Counted from the first letter of the stretch, positions 43,367-51,728 are shown. The stretch: DNA of 64,000 bases from Thiotrichales bacterium (GCA_947476405.1 CANJQG010000004.1:32650-96649), one strand, 5' to 3'. Numbers and translations are program-made. Notes: a model not told the origin generated them from the letters alone.

Positions 43367-43477
43367 TTGTTATAACATCGCGCATTTTGTGTGTATATCT
43401 CATTGTAAGCTAAATTTTACGGGATTTGGAGAGGCATAACAAAATCGGTATAAACATTGCATCATGACGGGGTAAGT

Positions 43478-43543
43478 TGTGGATAAGTTGGGAGTGAAAA
43501 AAGATACACCTTTATCCACAGGCCTATACAGAGCTTATCAACA
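43478..43543. promoter_or_regulatory. Cluster of DnaA boxes
   Basis: The 245-base tsaE-rppH gap contains TGTGGATAA (43478-43486, minus-strand perfect box), TTATCCACA (43512-43520, perfect) and TTATCAACA (43535-43543, one mismatch from TTATCCACA). The left side is AT-rich with TTATATAATCTTATTAG. The gap separates divergent genes. It could be a replication origin, a DnaA-titrating site or a DnaA-regulated promoter; the last two are safer readings. Confidence 0.6.
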
Positions 43544-43611
43544 CGGTTGAGTATTGCGAATAAATCAGATATGCTGAATACATTAAAGACGATGAGAAAG
43601 CTTAGGCTAAA

Positions 43612-44154
43612 GTGATTGATGGAGAAGGCTATCGCGCGAATGTAGGCATTATCATTTTAAATCCAGAAAACACGAAGGTTTTATGGGCGAGACGGATCAG
43701 GCAACGGGCTTGGCAATTTCCCCAAGGTGGGCTGAATTTAGGAGATACCGCACTCTCCGCGATGTATCGAGAATTATACGAAGAGGTGGGCTTACGTCCT
43801 CAAGATGTTGAAGTCTTGTCCGTGACGAAAGGCTGGTTTAAATACCGCTTGCCTACGACGATGCTGCGTGTGCAGGATTCTCATTATGTGGGTCAAAAGC
43901 AAAAATGGTTTTTATTGCGCCTTAAATGTGCAGAAAGCAAAATCGATTTTAATTGCACGAAGAGCCCGGAGTTTGATGCCTGGAATTGGGTAGAGTATTG
44001 GTATCCACTGAATCAAATCATTTCTTTTAAGCGTCATGTTTATCGCAAAGCCTTGGAAATGCTGTTCCCAATTGTGAATCGTGAACGTCAGAACAAAAAG
44101 AACTTGACATTGTTGCATAAAAAGGCGAAAATCTCCGGCTCATCGAAAAATTGA
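43612..44154 (+). CDS. rppH: RNA pyrophosphohydrolase
   Basis: A 180-residue Nudix hydrolase that removes pyrophosphate from mRNA 5' ends and triggers RNase E decay. The start is GTG, giving IDGEGYRANVGIII, a hallmark of RppH. The Nudix box is GGLNLGDTALSAMYRELYEEVG (about residues 39-60), and WFKYRLP and QKWFLLRL follow. It is slightly longer than E. coli RppH at the basic C-terminus. rpsT follows after 13 bases. Confidence 0.95.
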   Translation: MIDGEGYRANVGIIILNPENTKVLWARRIRQRAWQFPQGGLNLGDTALSAMYRELYEEVGLRPQDVEVLSVTKGWFKYRLPTTMLRVQDSHYVGQKQKWFLLRLKCAESKIDFNCTKSPEFDAWNWVEYWYPLNQIISFKRHVYRKALEMLFPIVNRERQNKKNLTLLHKKAKISGSSKN

Positions 44155-44167
44155 TTTTGGAGATCAC

Positions 44168-44434
44168 GTGGCAAATATTAAATCAGCGAAAAAACGCGCT
44201 AAACAGTCAGAAGCACATCGTCAACATAATGTATCCTTACGTTCCATGATGCGGACTTTTATGAAAAAGACTGTGAAAGCAATTGCATCCGGTAATGTTG
44301 AAACCGCGACCACTGCATATAAAGAAATGGAAAAAACATTGGATCGTTTTGCACATAAAGGCTTGATTCATGCAAACAAAGCAGCACGTCATAAAGCCAG
44401 AATGACAGCTCAAATTAAAGCGATTGCTTCATAA
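44168..44434 (+). CDS. rpsT: 30S ribosomal protein S20
   Basis: The 88-residue basic protein has the canonical start ANIKSAKKRAKQSEAHRQHN and end HANKAARHKARMTAQI. It is a primary 16S rRNA binder. The start codon here reads GTG at 44168, preceded by GGAGATC. It lies 13 bases after rppH and 3 bases before the ferredoxin gene, probably one transcript. Confidence 0.97.
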   Translation: MANIKSAKKRAKQSEAHRQHNVSLRSMMRTFMKKTVKAIASGNVETATTAYKEMEKTLDRFAHKGLIHANKAARHKARMTAQIKAIAS

Positions 44435-44437
44435 ATT

Positions 44438-44791
44438 TTGTCTTTCATTGCTTTTATTCGGGAAGCAGACTGTATCGGATGCGGAAAGTGTCTGCCAGTC
44501 TGTCCCGTAGATGCCATTGTTGGCGCGCCCAAATTTATGCATACCGTCATTGAGCAGGATTGTATTTCCTGCGAAAAATGCCTTCCCGTCTGTCCTGTTG
44601 ATTGTATTGATCTGCTTGAGATCCCTCAACAGTTTGACCCACATCAACGAAGTGTCGATATTCGAGCCTTAGCCGATCGCCGAAAAGCGCGCCTTTTCAA
44701 AGAAGCTGAAGATCAGACTCAGCAATTTAATCAGCTTAAACCGGCTAAAGATTATTTTCAGGATTTGTTAAATCTGAAAAAAGTGCTATAA
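44438..44791 (+). CDS. RnfB-like 2[4Fe-4S] ferredoxin
   Basis: A 117-residue electron-transfer protein with two CxxCxxCxxxCP clusters, CIGCGKCLPVCPVDAI and CISCEKCLPVCPVDCI, and a helical C-terminal tail. It matches the ferredoxin half of RnfB/RsxB but lacks the N-terminal membrane helix and first cluster domain. The start appears to be TTG at 44438, since no ATG precedes the first cysteine motif. In E. coli rsxB sits in an operon ending with nth; here nth follows after a toxin-antitoxin module, suggesting a relic of that operon. Confidence 0.83.
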   Translation: MSFIAFIREADCIGCGKCLPVCPVDAIVGAPKFMHTVIEQDCISCEKCLPVCPVDCIDLLEIPQQFDPHQRSVDIRALADRRKARLFKEAEDQTQQFNQLKPAKDYFQDLLNLKKVL

Positions 44792-44807
44792 TATAATCAG
44801 AGCGCTC
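44765..44807 (+). promoter_or_regulatory. Promoter and operator of the MazF-type module
   Basis: TTGTTA, 16 bases, and TATAAT (44787-44792), overlapping a second TATAAT, lie in the 3' end of the ferredoxin gene. The 8-bp palindrome GAGCGCTC (44800-44807) follows directly and would suit autorepression. AGAGGA then precedes the antitoxin ATG. Confidence 0.55.
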
Positions 44808-44825
44808 ATCTAAGAGGATGTGAAT

Positions 44826-45014
44826 ATGCAGACAGTAGCACAAGAAATATATAAAAAAGTAACGCCTTTTCCAGAACCATTAGCACGGGAGGTTTTAGAT
44901 TTTGTTAATTTTTTATCTTTTAGAAATCAAGATAATGATTTAATGAAGGCACAAACACATTCAATGACACAATTATGGGATAATCCCGAGGATGAAGTGT
45001 GGAATGACCTATAA
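44826..45014 (+). CDS. Antitoxin, DUF2281-like
   Basis: A 62-residue acidic protein starting MQTVAQEIYKKVTPFPEPLAREVLDFVNFL, the pattern of DUF2281-type antitoxins. The C-terminus (QLWDNPEDEVWNDL) would wrap the toxin. The ATG at 44826 has AGAGGA 7 bases upstream; a GTG two codons earlier is too close to that site. The toxin gene starts within its last codons. Confidence 0.78.
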   Translation: MQTVAQEIYKKVTPFPEPLAREVLDFVNFLSFRNQDNDLMKAQTHSMTQLWDNPEDEVWNDL

Positions 45015-45339
45015 ACCAGGTGATTTGATTCTTATTCCATTTCCTTTTAGCGATTTAACCAGTTTAAAAAAAAGACCTGCACTTATTTTAAAAGAAAAGG
45101 ATTATTTTGGAGATTTTCTTGCTGTTCCAATTACGAGCCAGTCACATCATGAAATATCAATAATGTTAGAAAATAAGGATCTTTCAAAAGGAGAGCTACC
45201 TAAAAAATCATGGTTACGTATAGATAAAATATACACTTTGAATGAAAACCTAATTATTAAAAAATTTGGGACCCTTAAAATTGCTTTTTTTAAAAGCAGT
45301 AAACAACAGATATGTGAACAGATAGGCTGTTGTAAGTGA
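45004..45339 (+). CDS. MazF/PemK-family endoribonuclease toxin
   Basis: A toxin of about 111 residues with the MazF-like start YKPGDLILIPFPFSDLTSLKKRPALIL, then LAVPITSQ and SWLRIDKIYTLNENLI (RxDKI motif). MazF enzymes cut mRNA at short sequences. Of two possible starts (44992 and 45004) I prefer 45004, where MTYKPGD begins as in relatives; both overlap the antitoxin gene. Its stop overlaps the nth GTG. Confidence 0.85.
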   Translation: MTYKPGDLILIPFPFSDLTSLKKRPALILKEKDYFGDFLAVPITSQSHHEISIMLENKDLSKGELPKKSWLRIDKIYTLNENLIIKKFGTLKIAFFKSSKQQICEQIGCCK

Positions 45340-45962
45340 ATATCCATACCCTCTTCACGCGCTTCAAAGAACACAATCCTCATCCCACGACGGAGTTAGT
45401 GTATGAGTCCGTCTTCCAGTTATTGATTTCGGTCATTTTATCTGCGCAGGCAACGGATGTCAGCGTGAATCGCGCGACACAGACTTTATTCAAAGTGGCC
45501 CCCACGCCAGAGGCCATATTATCTCTGGGTTTAGACGGATTAAAAAAGCACATCAAAAGCATTGGCTTGTTTAATAGTAAAGCCGACCATATTATGAAAA
45601 CCTGTGAGATTTTAGTTCAGCAATTTAAATCCGAAGTCCCTCACTCACGCAAAGACCTAGAAAGTTTGCCCGGTGTAGGCCGAAAAACGGCAAATGTCAT
45701 TTTGAATACTGCTTTCGGCGAACCCACCCTTGCAGTTGATACGCATATTTTTCGCGTAGCCCAACGTTTGGGCCTAGCGAAAGGCAAAACCCCCCTCGCC
45801 ATTGAACAGCAATTACTAAAAAAAATCCCAGCCGAATACAAACAAGATGCCCATCACTGGTTGATCCTCCATGGACGATATATCTGTAAAGCCCGCAATC
45901 CATTATGTGGAAGCTGTTTTTTATCGGATATCTGCCCTACAAAGATCAATCCAAACTTGTAA
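45336..45962 (+). CDS. nth: Endonuclease III
   Basis: Nth is a bifunctional glycosylase/AP lyase that removes oxidised pyrimidines. The 208-residue protein shows LISVILSAQATDVSVN, the helix-hairpin-helix LPGVGRKTANVIL with the catalytic Lys, VDTHIFRVAQRLGL with the catalytic Asp, and the [4Fe-4S] spacing C-x6-C-x2-C-x5-C at the end. The start is GTG, overlapping the toxin stop by 4 bases, so the module inserted neatly at its 5' side. Confidence 0.96.
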   Translation: MNIHTLFTRFKEHNPHPTTELVYESVFQLLISVILSAQATDVSVNRATQTLFKVAPTPEAILSLGLDGLKKHIKSIGLFNSKADHIMKTCEILVQQFKSEVPHSRKDLESLPGVGRKTANVILNTAFGEPTLAVDTHIFRVAQRLGLAKGKTPLAIEQQLLKKIPAEYKQDAHHWLILHGRYICKARNPLCGSCFLSDICPTKINPNL

Positions 45963-45989
45963 AATTTTTATCAAAAAAGCCAGTGCGTT

Positions 45990-46616
45990 TTAGAAGAGGC
46001 TGGGCTGAAGACAAGGTTTTGCTGTTTGTTTGGAAGCGTCAATTTCAAGAGATCGTAATTGCGGCATTACTAAAAATGGTGTTGTAGGATCAGGAGTAGT
46101 AAAAGAACCTGTACCCGTTCCAGCACAGCCACTGAAAGGAGTTGGTGCAGAAGTTGGTGCCACGTAGCTTGAAGATGTATAGCTACCCGTAAACGTTCCA
46201 GCACCTGAACCGCCACTGGCAGTAGAGCTCTCTGATACATCAGTAGAAGCAGGTGTACCTAGGGCCACATTCTTTTCTAATGCACGATTTAAAGCAGGCT
46301 TATCAAACTTATTAGAAAAATTAATTAGATAAACTAGAGAAGATTCGATCATTGGATAAGAGTCAAACGAGCTGCTTAATTTTTCAATAACTGTTTCTAA
46401 TTCTTTAGATAAGTTTTTAATTTGATCAAGTCGTGTATTTTCTATCGTACTGCTTATAGTACCACGCACACGTTTTTCACCTTCAAAAGTCCTTAAAAGT
46501 TTCACAGACTCATCTGTATCTCTTAAGACTTCTTCGGATACTATTTCTTTCAGTTTATTCACAATCAGATTTATAGTCAATAGTCTTTCAGTATCATCTA
46601 AACGCGTTAAAAACAT
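45990..46616 (-). CDS. Orphan helical protein with Ser/Gly/Thr-rich tail
   Basis: A 208-residue protein not assignable to a family. Residues 1-115 are helical and charged (LDDTERLLTINLIVNKLKEI, LSKELETVIEKLSSSF). Residues 120-180 are low-complexity and rich in Ser, Gly, Thr and Pro (GSGAGTFTGSYTSSSYVAP, SAPTPF). This tail resembles the end of the 972-residue orphan at 54886-57804. It has a near-consensus promoter and the ribosome site TAGGAGTG before its ATG. It may be a secreted effector; that is inference. Confidence 0.6.
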   Translation of the reverse strand: MFLTRLDDTERLLTINLIVNKLKEIVSEEVLRDTDESVKLLRTFEGEKRVRGTISSTIENTRLDQIKNLSKELETVIEKLSSSFDSYPMIESSLVYLINFSNKFDKPALNRALEKNVALGTPASTDVSESSTASGGSGAGTFTGSYTSSSYVAPTSAPTPFSGCAGTGTGSFTTPDPTTPFLVMPQLRSLEIDASKQTAKPCLQPSLF

Positions 46617-46649
46617 TTTTTCACTCCTAAATAATTATGATTCATGTTC

Positions 46650-46678
46650 ATTATATATCAATATATTTAAAATGTAAA
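46650..46678 (-). promoter_or_regulatory. Sigma-70-like promoter for the orphan gene at 46616
   Basis: On the minus strand, TTTACA is followed after exactly 17 bases by a perfect TATAAT, about 34 bases before the ATG of the orphan gene. Confidence 0.6.
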
Positions 46679-46716
46679 GATGTTTTTAATTTAATATTAT
46701 TATTGATGTTTCAATA

Positions 46717-47712
46717 TCATTCGTTGAGGAGGGTTTTTGCGGGTTCTCCGGCGGTTTCTCGGGCAAGTTTGGGTACTAAATAGCCGGGGAGATGGTGACG
46801 CATGGCTTTATGGAGGGTTTTTGCGGCGGATTCGCTGACTTCAAAATGGGCGACGCCTTTGGTGCGATCTAGGACGTGCAGATAATAGGGGAGGACGCCG
46901 TAATCGAAGAGGGTGTGCTGAAGCGTGAGTTGAATGGGAAGGGTGTCATTGATGCCTTTCAAGAGGACGGATTGATTGAGCAGGGTAAAGCCTATTTCTT
47001 TTAAGGCTTGCAGGGCTTTTAAAACAGAGCGGTCTAGCTCTTGTGGATGATTGCAATGAATGACCATGACTTTATTGAGAGTGGTTTCTTTAAATAAGGC
47101 TATAAAATCAGCGTCAATGCGTTCGGGGAGGACAATCGGTATGCGGGAGTGAAAGCGAATGGTTTTGAGTTGTGGAAGGGCGTTCACATGCGCCAATAAG
47201 CCTTTTAGGCTTTGATCCGTCAGGGTGAGAGGGTCTCCTCCACTTAAAATGACTTCATGAATACTGGAATCTTTCGCAATATAATCAAAGGCGCGTTGCC
47301 AGCCTTTTTGACCCGGGTTTTGATCCTGATATTCAAAATGACGCCGAAAACAGTAACGGCATTGTACGGCGCAATGGCCATTCGTGACGAGCAGAACACG
47401 ACCATGATATTTATGCAGAAGACCCGGGATGGGATTGGCGGCTTGTTCACCGAGAGGGTCTTCCACAAAATCAGCGACATCAAGCGTTTCTAAACCCAGC
47501 GGTAGAACTTGTAATAACAGGGGATCTCGGGGATTGCCCTTTTGTATGCGAGCGATAAAATTGCGGGGAACGCGCATTGTAAAAAGCTGTTCAGCCTGAC
47601 GCATTTCAGCTAAATGATCTGCAGGAAGGTCTAGCATTTTCAGCAATTCTGCAGGGTCCGTGATTGCATCCCGTAAAAGGGTTTTCCAGTGTGTCATTGA
47701 TGAAAGTATCAT
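46717..47712 (-). CDS. epmB: EF-P lysine (2,3-aminomutase-type) modification enzyme EpmB
   Basis: A radical SAM, PLP-dependent aminomutase of 331 residues that makes (R)-beta-lysine for modification of elongation factor P. The SAM cluster motif is CAVQCRYCFRRHF (about residue 116), followed by VILSGGDPLTL and FHSRIPIVLPERI. Near the C-terminus lies YYLHVLDRTKGVAHF with the PLP region. The length fits EpmB rather than the longer catabolic KamA. A second in-frame ATG at 47697 could be the true start. epmA and efp are not in the window. Confidence 0.92.
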   Translation of the reverse strand: MILSSMTHWKTLLRDAITDPAELLKMLDLPADHLAEMRQAEQLFTMRVPRNFIARIQKGNPRDPLLLQVLPLGLETLDVADFVEDPLGEQAANPIPGLLHKYHGRVLLVTNGHCAVQCRYCFRRHFEYQDQNPGQKGWQRAFDYIAKDSSIHEVILSGGDPLTLTDQSLKGLLAHVNALPQLKTIRFHSRIPIVLPERIDADFIALFKETTLNKVMVIHCNHPQELDRSVLKALQALKEIGFTLLNQSVLLKGINDTLPIQLTLQHTLFDYGVLPYYLHVLDRTKGVAHFEVSESAAKTLHKAMRHHLPGYLVPKLARETAGEPAKTLLNE

Positions 47713-47831
47713 CCCGTAAGCGCGAATAAAATAATCAAGATAGTGTAACAGATTTGAATAAATTTACAACACTGCTCGCTTGCGTGTGTATCCATAATTG
47801 CATAGAATAGAAGAAAAGCTAGGAGAATATG

Positions 47832-48686
47832 ATGAAAAACAATGACCATCTTTTACTCGCGATTGATATTTATGAAAATGACCAGTTTTTGCTTGAAGAA
47901 GCGTTGAAATTAACCGAGCACTATCATGGCAAGCTGAGCGTAGTCCATGTGGTACCGCATTTGGTTTCTTCTGCGCCTTATGCGTATGATTTTCAGAATG
48001 CAGTCTTGGAAAATGCCCAAAAAGAATTAATTGAATTGAAAGCAAAATATAAATTTAACGATGATCAGGTGATCATGCGTGAAGGCAAGCCCTGCGATGA
48101 AATCATCAAATTAGCGACTGAAATCAAAGCCGATTTAATTGTGTGTGGAAGTCATGGAAAGCATGGCCTGAGCTTGCTTTTAGGTTCTACTGCAAATGGG
48201 ATTTTGCATGGCTCTCCAGTGGATGTGTTGACGATTCGTGTGGATAAAACAGGCCAACGTTTAAAAGCATTGCCTTATCAAGATATCGTTCTCGCGATCG
48301 AATTGCATGAAGACAATCATGCGATTATGAATGCAGCCAGCGATTTAGCGGATTATTTTAAAGCGCAATTGCATGTGATTCATGTAGTGGGTGATGTCAG
48401 CGCATTGGGGTATTATCCTGCGATTGAAATAGACCTGAAAAGCAATGCTGAAGCAGAATTAAATGAGCTGATTCAAACCAGTAAACTTGTGGTTAAACCC
48501 GAGCATGTGCATGTGAAAGTGGGTTTTCCAAAACAGGAAATTCTGGATCTTGCAAATCAAGTTCAGGCAGGATTAGTCGTCATGGGCAGTCATGCTCGCA
48601 AGGCACTGGCTTCCGCGATTTTGGGCTCTACGGCCAATGCGGTTCTCCATGGCGCGAAGTCTGACATTATGGTGGTTCGGATTTAG
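47832..48686 (+). CDS. Tandem universal stress protein (UspA family)
   Basis: A 284-residue protein with two UspA domains (about 1-145 and 146-284). Each ends with the nucleotide-binding signature: GSHGKHGLSLLLGSTAN in the first and GSHARKALASAILGSTAN in the second, where an Ala replaces a Gly of G-x2-G. The layout resembles UspE. Two adjacent ATGs exist; the second (47832) has AGGAG 6 bases upstream. Its stop is one base from the convergent secreted protein gene. Confidence 0.88.
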   Translation: MKNNDHLLLAIDIYENDQFLLEEALKLTEHYHGKLSVVHVVPHLVSSAPYAYDFQNAVLENAQKELIELKAKYKFNDDQVIMREGKPCDEIIKLATEIKADLIVCGSHGKHGLSLLLGSTANGILHGSPVDVLTIRVDKTGQRLKALPYQDIVLAIELHEDNHAIMNAASDLADYFKAQLHVIHVVGDVSALGYYPAIEIDLKSNAEAELNELIQTSKLVVKPEHVHVKVGFPKQEILDLANQVQAGLVVMGSHARKALASAILGSTANAVLHGAKSDIMVVRI

Positions 48687-48687
48687 T

Positions 48688-48990
48688 TTAAAATCCAATT
48701 TGCATCCCAATCCCATAGCGATTAATCACATCATTGCTGAGCAGTTGTCCTGGGCTATTAATCCAGGCGTTCACATCACTGAGGGACGGTGCGTTGGGCC
48801 GATTGAGCGCTTGCGCACCTGGGTCAGTAAACTGTGTCACATACAACTGCGTATTACTGTTTTTTTTGCTGGGTGTAAATTGTTGTGCCAGTGGATTGGT
48901 TTGTAAGGGCTGATTAGGAATGAGATTGCTTTCTGCAAAACAAAAGCACGGAATAAAAAAAATTATACTAAAGGTATTTATGAGTCGCAT
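48688..48990 (-). CDS. Small secreted protein of unknown function
   Basis: A 100-residue protein with a signal peptide (FSIIFFIPCFCFA, cleavage before ESNL) and a polar, Asn/Gln/Pro-rich mature part. It ends in RYGIGMQIGF, an aromatic-terminated strand similar to an outer-membrane beta-signal, but it is too short for a barrel. I recognise no family. It is convergent with the stress protein gene. Confidence 0.55.
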   Translation of the reverse strand: MRLINTFSIIFFIPCFCFAESNLIPNQPLQTNPLAQQFTPSKKNSNTQLYVTQFTDPGAQALNRPNAPSLSDVNAWINSPGQLLSNDVINRYGIGMQIGF

Positions 48991-49154
48991 GGTGTGATTT
49001 TTTTCTCAATTTAGTGTTTACTGATCATAACAGAGCATCTCCAATTTGTCATAGCTTGCCTCATTGAGGATTGACGTAATTTAAATTCTAAGATAATATA
49101 AAAATGATTCGAAATCACGTATAGTAATTTTACATCAAGATTAAAGGAGCGCCC

Positions 49155-49919
49155 ATGCAAGCATCGACCATTTCTCGTAACGCAATAGATCCGATGTTAA
49201 AGCGTAAAAAGCCTGCACCGACCTCCAGAGTAATAAACGTCTCTTATCAGGCAGGCAGCCATAAGTATTTACGTTATAGCATTCGGGTTCCTACGAGTTT
49301 TGAAAAGTCCCGTCCGATGATCTATACCATCAATTTTAAAATAACTGAAAAGATGAAAGACTGCGAAGATATTAAAGATAGGGTAAGAAATGATGTAATA
49401 GCTGTATTTCAAAATATTCTTAAAATTGCAGATAACAATAAGCCGTCTCACCAAAATAAATATGAGTATCTTGCGGAGCAGTTAGCGCCGCATTGCATCG
49501 GTACTCCGCGTAAAGCCGCTCCTTATGCCGTTTTAGTTCTTTGGGCATTTGACAGCATATGGGAGCTTACGTCAATCATGGCGGTATTTGATGATAATTT
49601 GGAGCAATCGATTGCTGAGGGGCTTCCTTTATGTGAAGCTTATGAAAAGATATGTCCTTCTTCCAAAGCATATCCAACAAAAGAGGGTCTAGAGAGTATG
49701 ATCGATCAGATTAGGAAGATTAGGCCAGTATCGAAAAAGAAAAAAATCAAAAAGTCGATTAAGGCTGAGCAATCTTCAGCTCCCCTTCAAGCGCTTAGGC
49801 CCTCTGCACACACCTTTGCGTCATTCTCAGACTTGAAATTGTTGGCAGAAACTGCAGGGCGTATCCTGCGCGTAGTGTCAGCCATTCCAGAGAATGATGC
49901 ATGTATTCCGGGCTCTTAA
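49155..49919 (+). CDS. Orphan protein, possible effector
   Basis: A 254-residue soluble protein with AAAGGAG before the ATG. The N-terminus is basic (KRKKPAPTS), the middle is mixed alpha/beta, and residues 190-210 are Lys-rich (KKKKIKKSIK), like a nuclear-localisation stretch. The segment FDSIWELTSI, followed by AEGLPLCEAYEK 23 residues later, is repeated in style in the next gene (FWEVLAHA then AEGLPLAEVLAK), so the two are distant paralogues at the C-terminal part. No family recognised. Confidence 0.6.
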   Translation: MQASTISRNAIDPMLKRKKPAPTSRVINVSYQAGSHKYLRYSIRVPTSFEKSRPMIYTINFKITEKMKDCEDIKDRVRNDVIAVFQNILKIADNNKPSHQNKYEYLAEQLAPHCIGTPRKAAPYAVLVLWAFDSIWELTSIMAVFDDNLEQSIAEGLPLCEAYEKICPSSKAYPTKEGLESMIDQIRKIRPVSKKKKIKKSIKAEQSSAPLQALRPSAHTFASFSDLKLLAETAGRILRVVSAIPENDACIPGS

Positions 49920-50006
49920 TTTTAAAGAAGAATGGACATGATTGGCGTGCTCTAAAATATAATATATAATCTTTATACGTTAGAATAGTTAAGGTCAAAA
50001 CCATTC

Positions 50007-50666
50007 ATGTCCCATCGTAGTCCAGGTAGCGCAAGCACCCCTTTTTTAGCTCTCGATTTACCTTTGATCATATCAAAAAAAAGTTTTTGTTGTTGTTCTA
50101 AGCCTTTCTTTTTAATAGGGATTGGGAGAGACTCCCTTAGTGTAAAGATGAATTTATCCTTTTCCATAAAATCCGAAAAAGAGATGACTTCTTTAAAAAT
50201 ACAATATGGAGATCTTGAAGTAAAATCATTTTTTTATGAAAAAAGATATATATTAAAGTATAAGCTATTAAGTGAGAATGAAGAAAAATATCGCTTTTTT
50301 GATAAAAGCCGTCCGTTTGTTTTCATTCCAGATATCTCTGCATTAAGGCACGTCAGTACAGTTTCAGCGGTTTTCTATTCTGGGAAAGAATGTAAAGGTT
50401 TTATTATGCAGCCTGTTCCAGTGGAAATGGGGCCTGTGTCCGTTGCTGTTTCTTATGACGGGTCTACTCCTGTGATCCGACCCAAAATTCTGCGCTCTCT
50501 CGCATCGGAGAACACGATGATGAGTGCATTGACGCGCCCATTTTGGGAGGTCTTAGCCCATGCTTCTGAACAAACACCACGGCCTAGAGAAATGAGCATC
50601 ACTTCATTTGGGCGGGCAATGGCTAACGCAGAGGGTCTTCCATTAGCGGAGGTATTGGCAAAATAA
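50007..50666 (+). CDS. Orphan protein resembling a kinase N-lobe
   Basis: A 219-residue protein. The segment ending KCKG-like to FIMQPVPVE (about 125-140) looks like kinase strands 4-5 and the hinge, comparable to YYGCIMAKKEG of the first kinase here. The region SFSIKSEKEMTSLKIQYGDL resembles the N-lobe of both kinases. An FCCCSKPF cluster recalls the Cys cluster of the second kinase. No catalytic HRD or DFG follows; instead the end has AEGLPLAEVLAK shared with the previous gene. It may be a truncated pseudokinase. The 3' end overlaps mutY by 44 bases. Confidence 0.5.
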   Translation: MSHRSPGSASTPFLALDLPLIISKKSFCCCSKPFFLIGIGRDSLSVKMNLSFSIKSEKEMTSLKIQYGDLEVKSFFYEKRYILKYKLLSENEEKYRFFDKSRPFVFIPDISALRHVSTVSAVFYSGKECKGFIMQPVPVEMGPVSVAVSYDGSTPVIRPKILRSLASENTMMSALTRPFWEVLAHASEQTPRPREMSITSFGRAMANAEGLPLAEVLAK

Positions 50667-51654
50667 GTGAAATAGGGGCGGGAAATGCATATTGCGACAG
50701 CTCTTTTATCGGTACCCAGAGATGTATTTTGTCATGACAAAATGCAGTTTCTGCCTCCATCAGATAGGGTGTAAACAGCAAACGATAATGCGTGAACTGA
50801 TGCTGTCTGGGTGCTAAAATTTGGATGGATCGATTGTGTATGAAGGCATTGAGATCGATCTCTGTTGTAAATTCTGGAGGACACCACAAGCCACCCCAAA
50901 TGCCTTTTGAGGGACGTTTTTCTAATAAAATATGATCCCGATAACGCGCAATGACAAAAAATGCCGTCTTAGTGGGGACTGCCTTTTTGGGCTTGGGCGT
51001 GGGAAGCGATGCGGTTTGATGTGTTGCATTCGCAATACAATTTTTTTGGACAGGACACTGTGCGCATTGAGGATTGCGAGGGAGGCAAATCATTGCCCCT
51101 AGATCCATAATCGCCTGCGTGTAATCGGGAATGTCTTGTTGTGGTAAACAGGCTTCTGCTTTTTCCCACAGTTGCGCTTCTATTTTTTTATCGCCGGGAT
51201 AGCCTGAAATTCCAAAATAGCGGGCCAAAACGCGCTTCACATTACCATCTAAAATCGGGTGAGGCTGGCTCATGCAGATCGCCAATATCGCACTGGCTGT
51301 AGAACGTCCCAATCCCGGCAGACTTTGTACTTGAGAGAGCGCTTGGGGAAATTGACCGCCCCATTCAGATTGGATGATTTGTGCCGAACGATGTAAGTTT
51401 CGGCCCCGAGCATAATAACCGAGTCCCGCCCAGTGTTTTAAGACCTGATCTTCAGTTGCCAGCGCGAGGCTTTGAATATCAGGAAATGCCTCCATAAAGC
51501 GCTCAAAATAGGGAATGACCGTTTTAACCTGCGTCTGTTGCAGCATGATTTCAGACACCCAGACCCGATAAGGATGGATGTCCTGTTGCCAGGGTAAGGT
51601 TTTTCGGCCATGTTGGTGAAACCAGTGTAATAATAAACTTGCGAATGACGTCAT
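50623..51654 (-). CDS. mutY: Adenine DNA glycosylase
   Basis: MutY removes adenine mispaired with 8-oxoguanine. The protein shows the catalytic Glu in SEIMLQQTQV, LPGLGRSTASAIL (helix-hairpin-helix), LDGNVKRVLAR with the catalytic Asp, the [4Fe-4S] spacing C-x6-C-x2-C-x5-C (CLPRNPQCAQCPVQKNC), and a Nudix-like 8-oxoG-recognition domain at the end (LLEKRPSKGIWGGLWCPP). I place the start at 51654, with AGGAG 7 bases upstream; an ATG at 51672 lacks a site. That gives 343 residues. Confidence 0.94.
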   Translation of the reverse strand: MTSFASLLLHWFHQHGRKTLPWQQDIHPYRVWVSEIMLQQTQVKTVIPYFERFMEAFPDIQSLALATEDQVLKHWAGLGYYARGRNLHRSAQIIQSEWGGQFPQALSQVQSLPGLGRSTASAILAICMSQPHPILDGNVKRVLARYFGISGYPGDKKIEAQLWEKAEACLPQQDIPDYTQAIMDLGAMICLPRNPQCAQCPVQKNCIANATHQTASLPTPKPKKAVPTKTAFFVIARYRDHILLEKRPSKGIWGGLWCPPEFTTEIDLNAFIHNRSIQILAPRQHQFTHYRLLFTPYLMEAETAFCHDKIHLWVPIKELSQYAFPAPISLILPIPPLMEDPLR

Positions 51655-51728
51655 GTTGTGCTCCTGATCCATTGTAATTGAGTTTGCACAAACTGTCTAT
51701 TTTACAAAAAAATAAAGGTATAAATGTG

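Noticed and set aside
43367..43611. Calling the DnaA-box region the chromosome origin outright
   Set aside because: Only three boxes, no dnaA, mnmG or par genes next to it, and gene orientation around it is mixed; kept only as a DnaA-box cluster.
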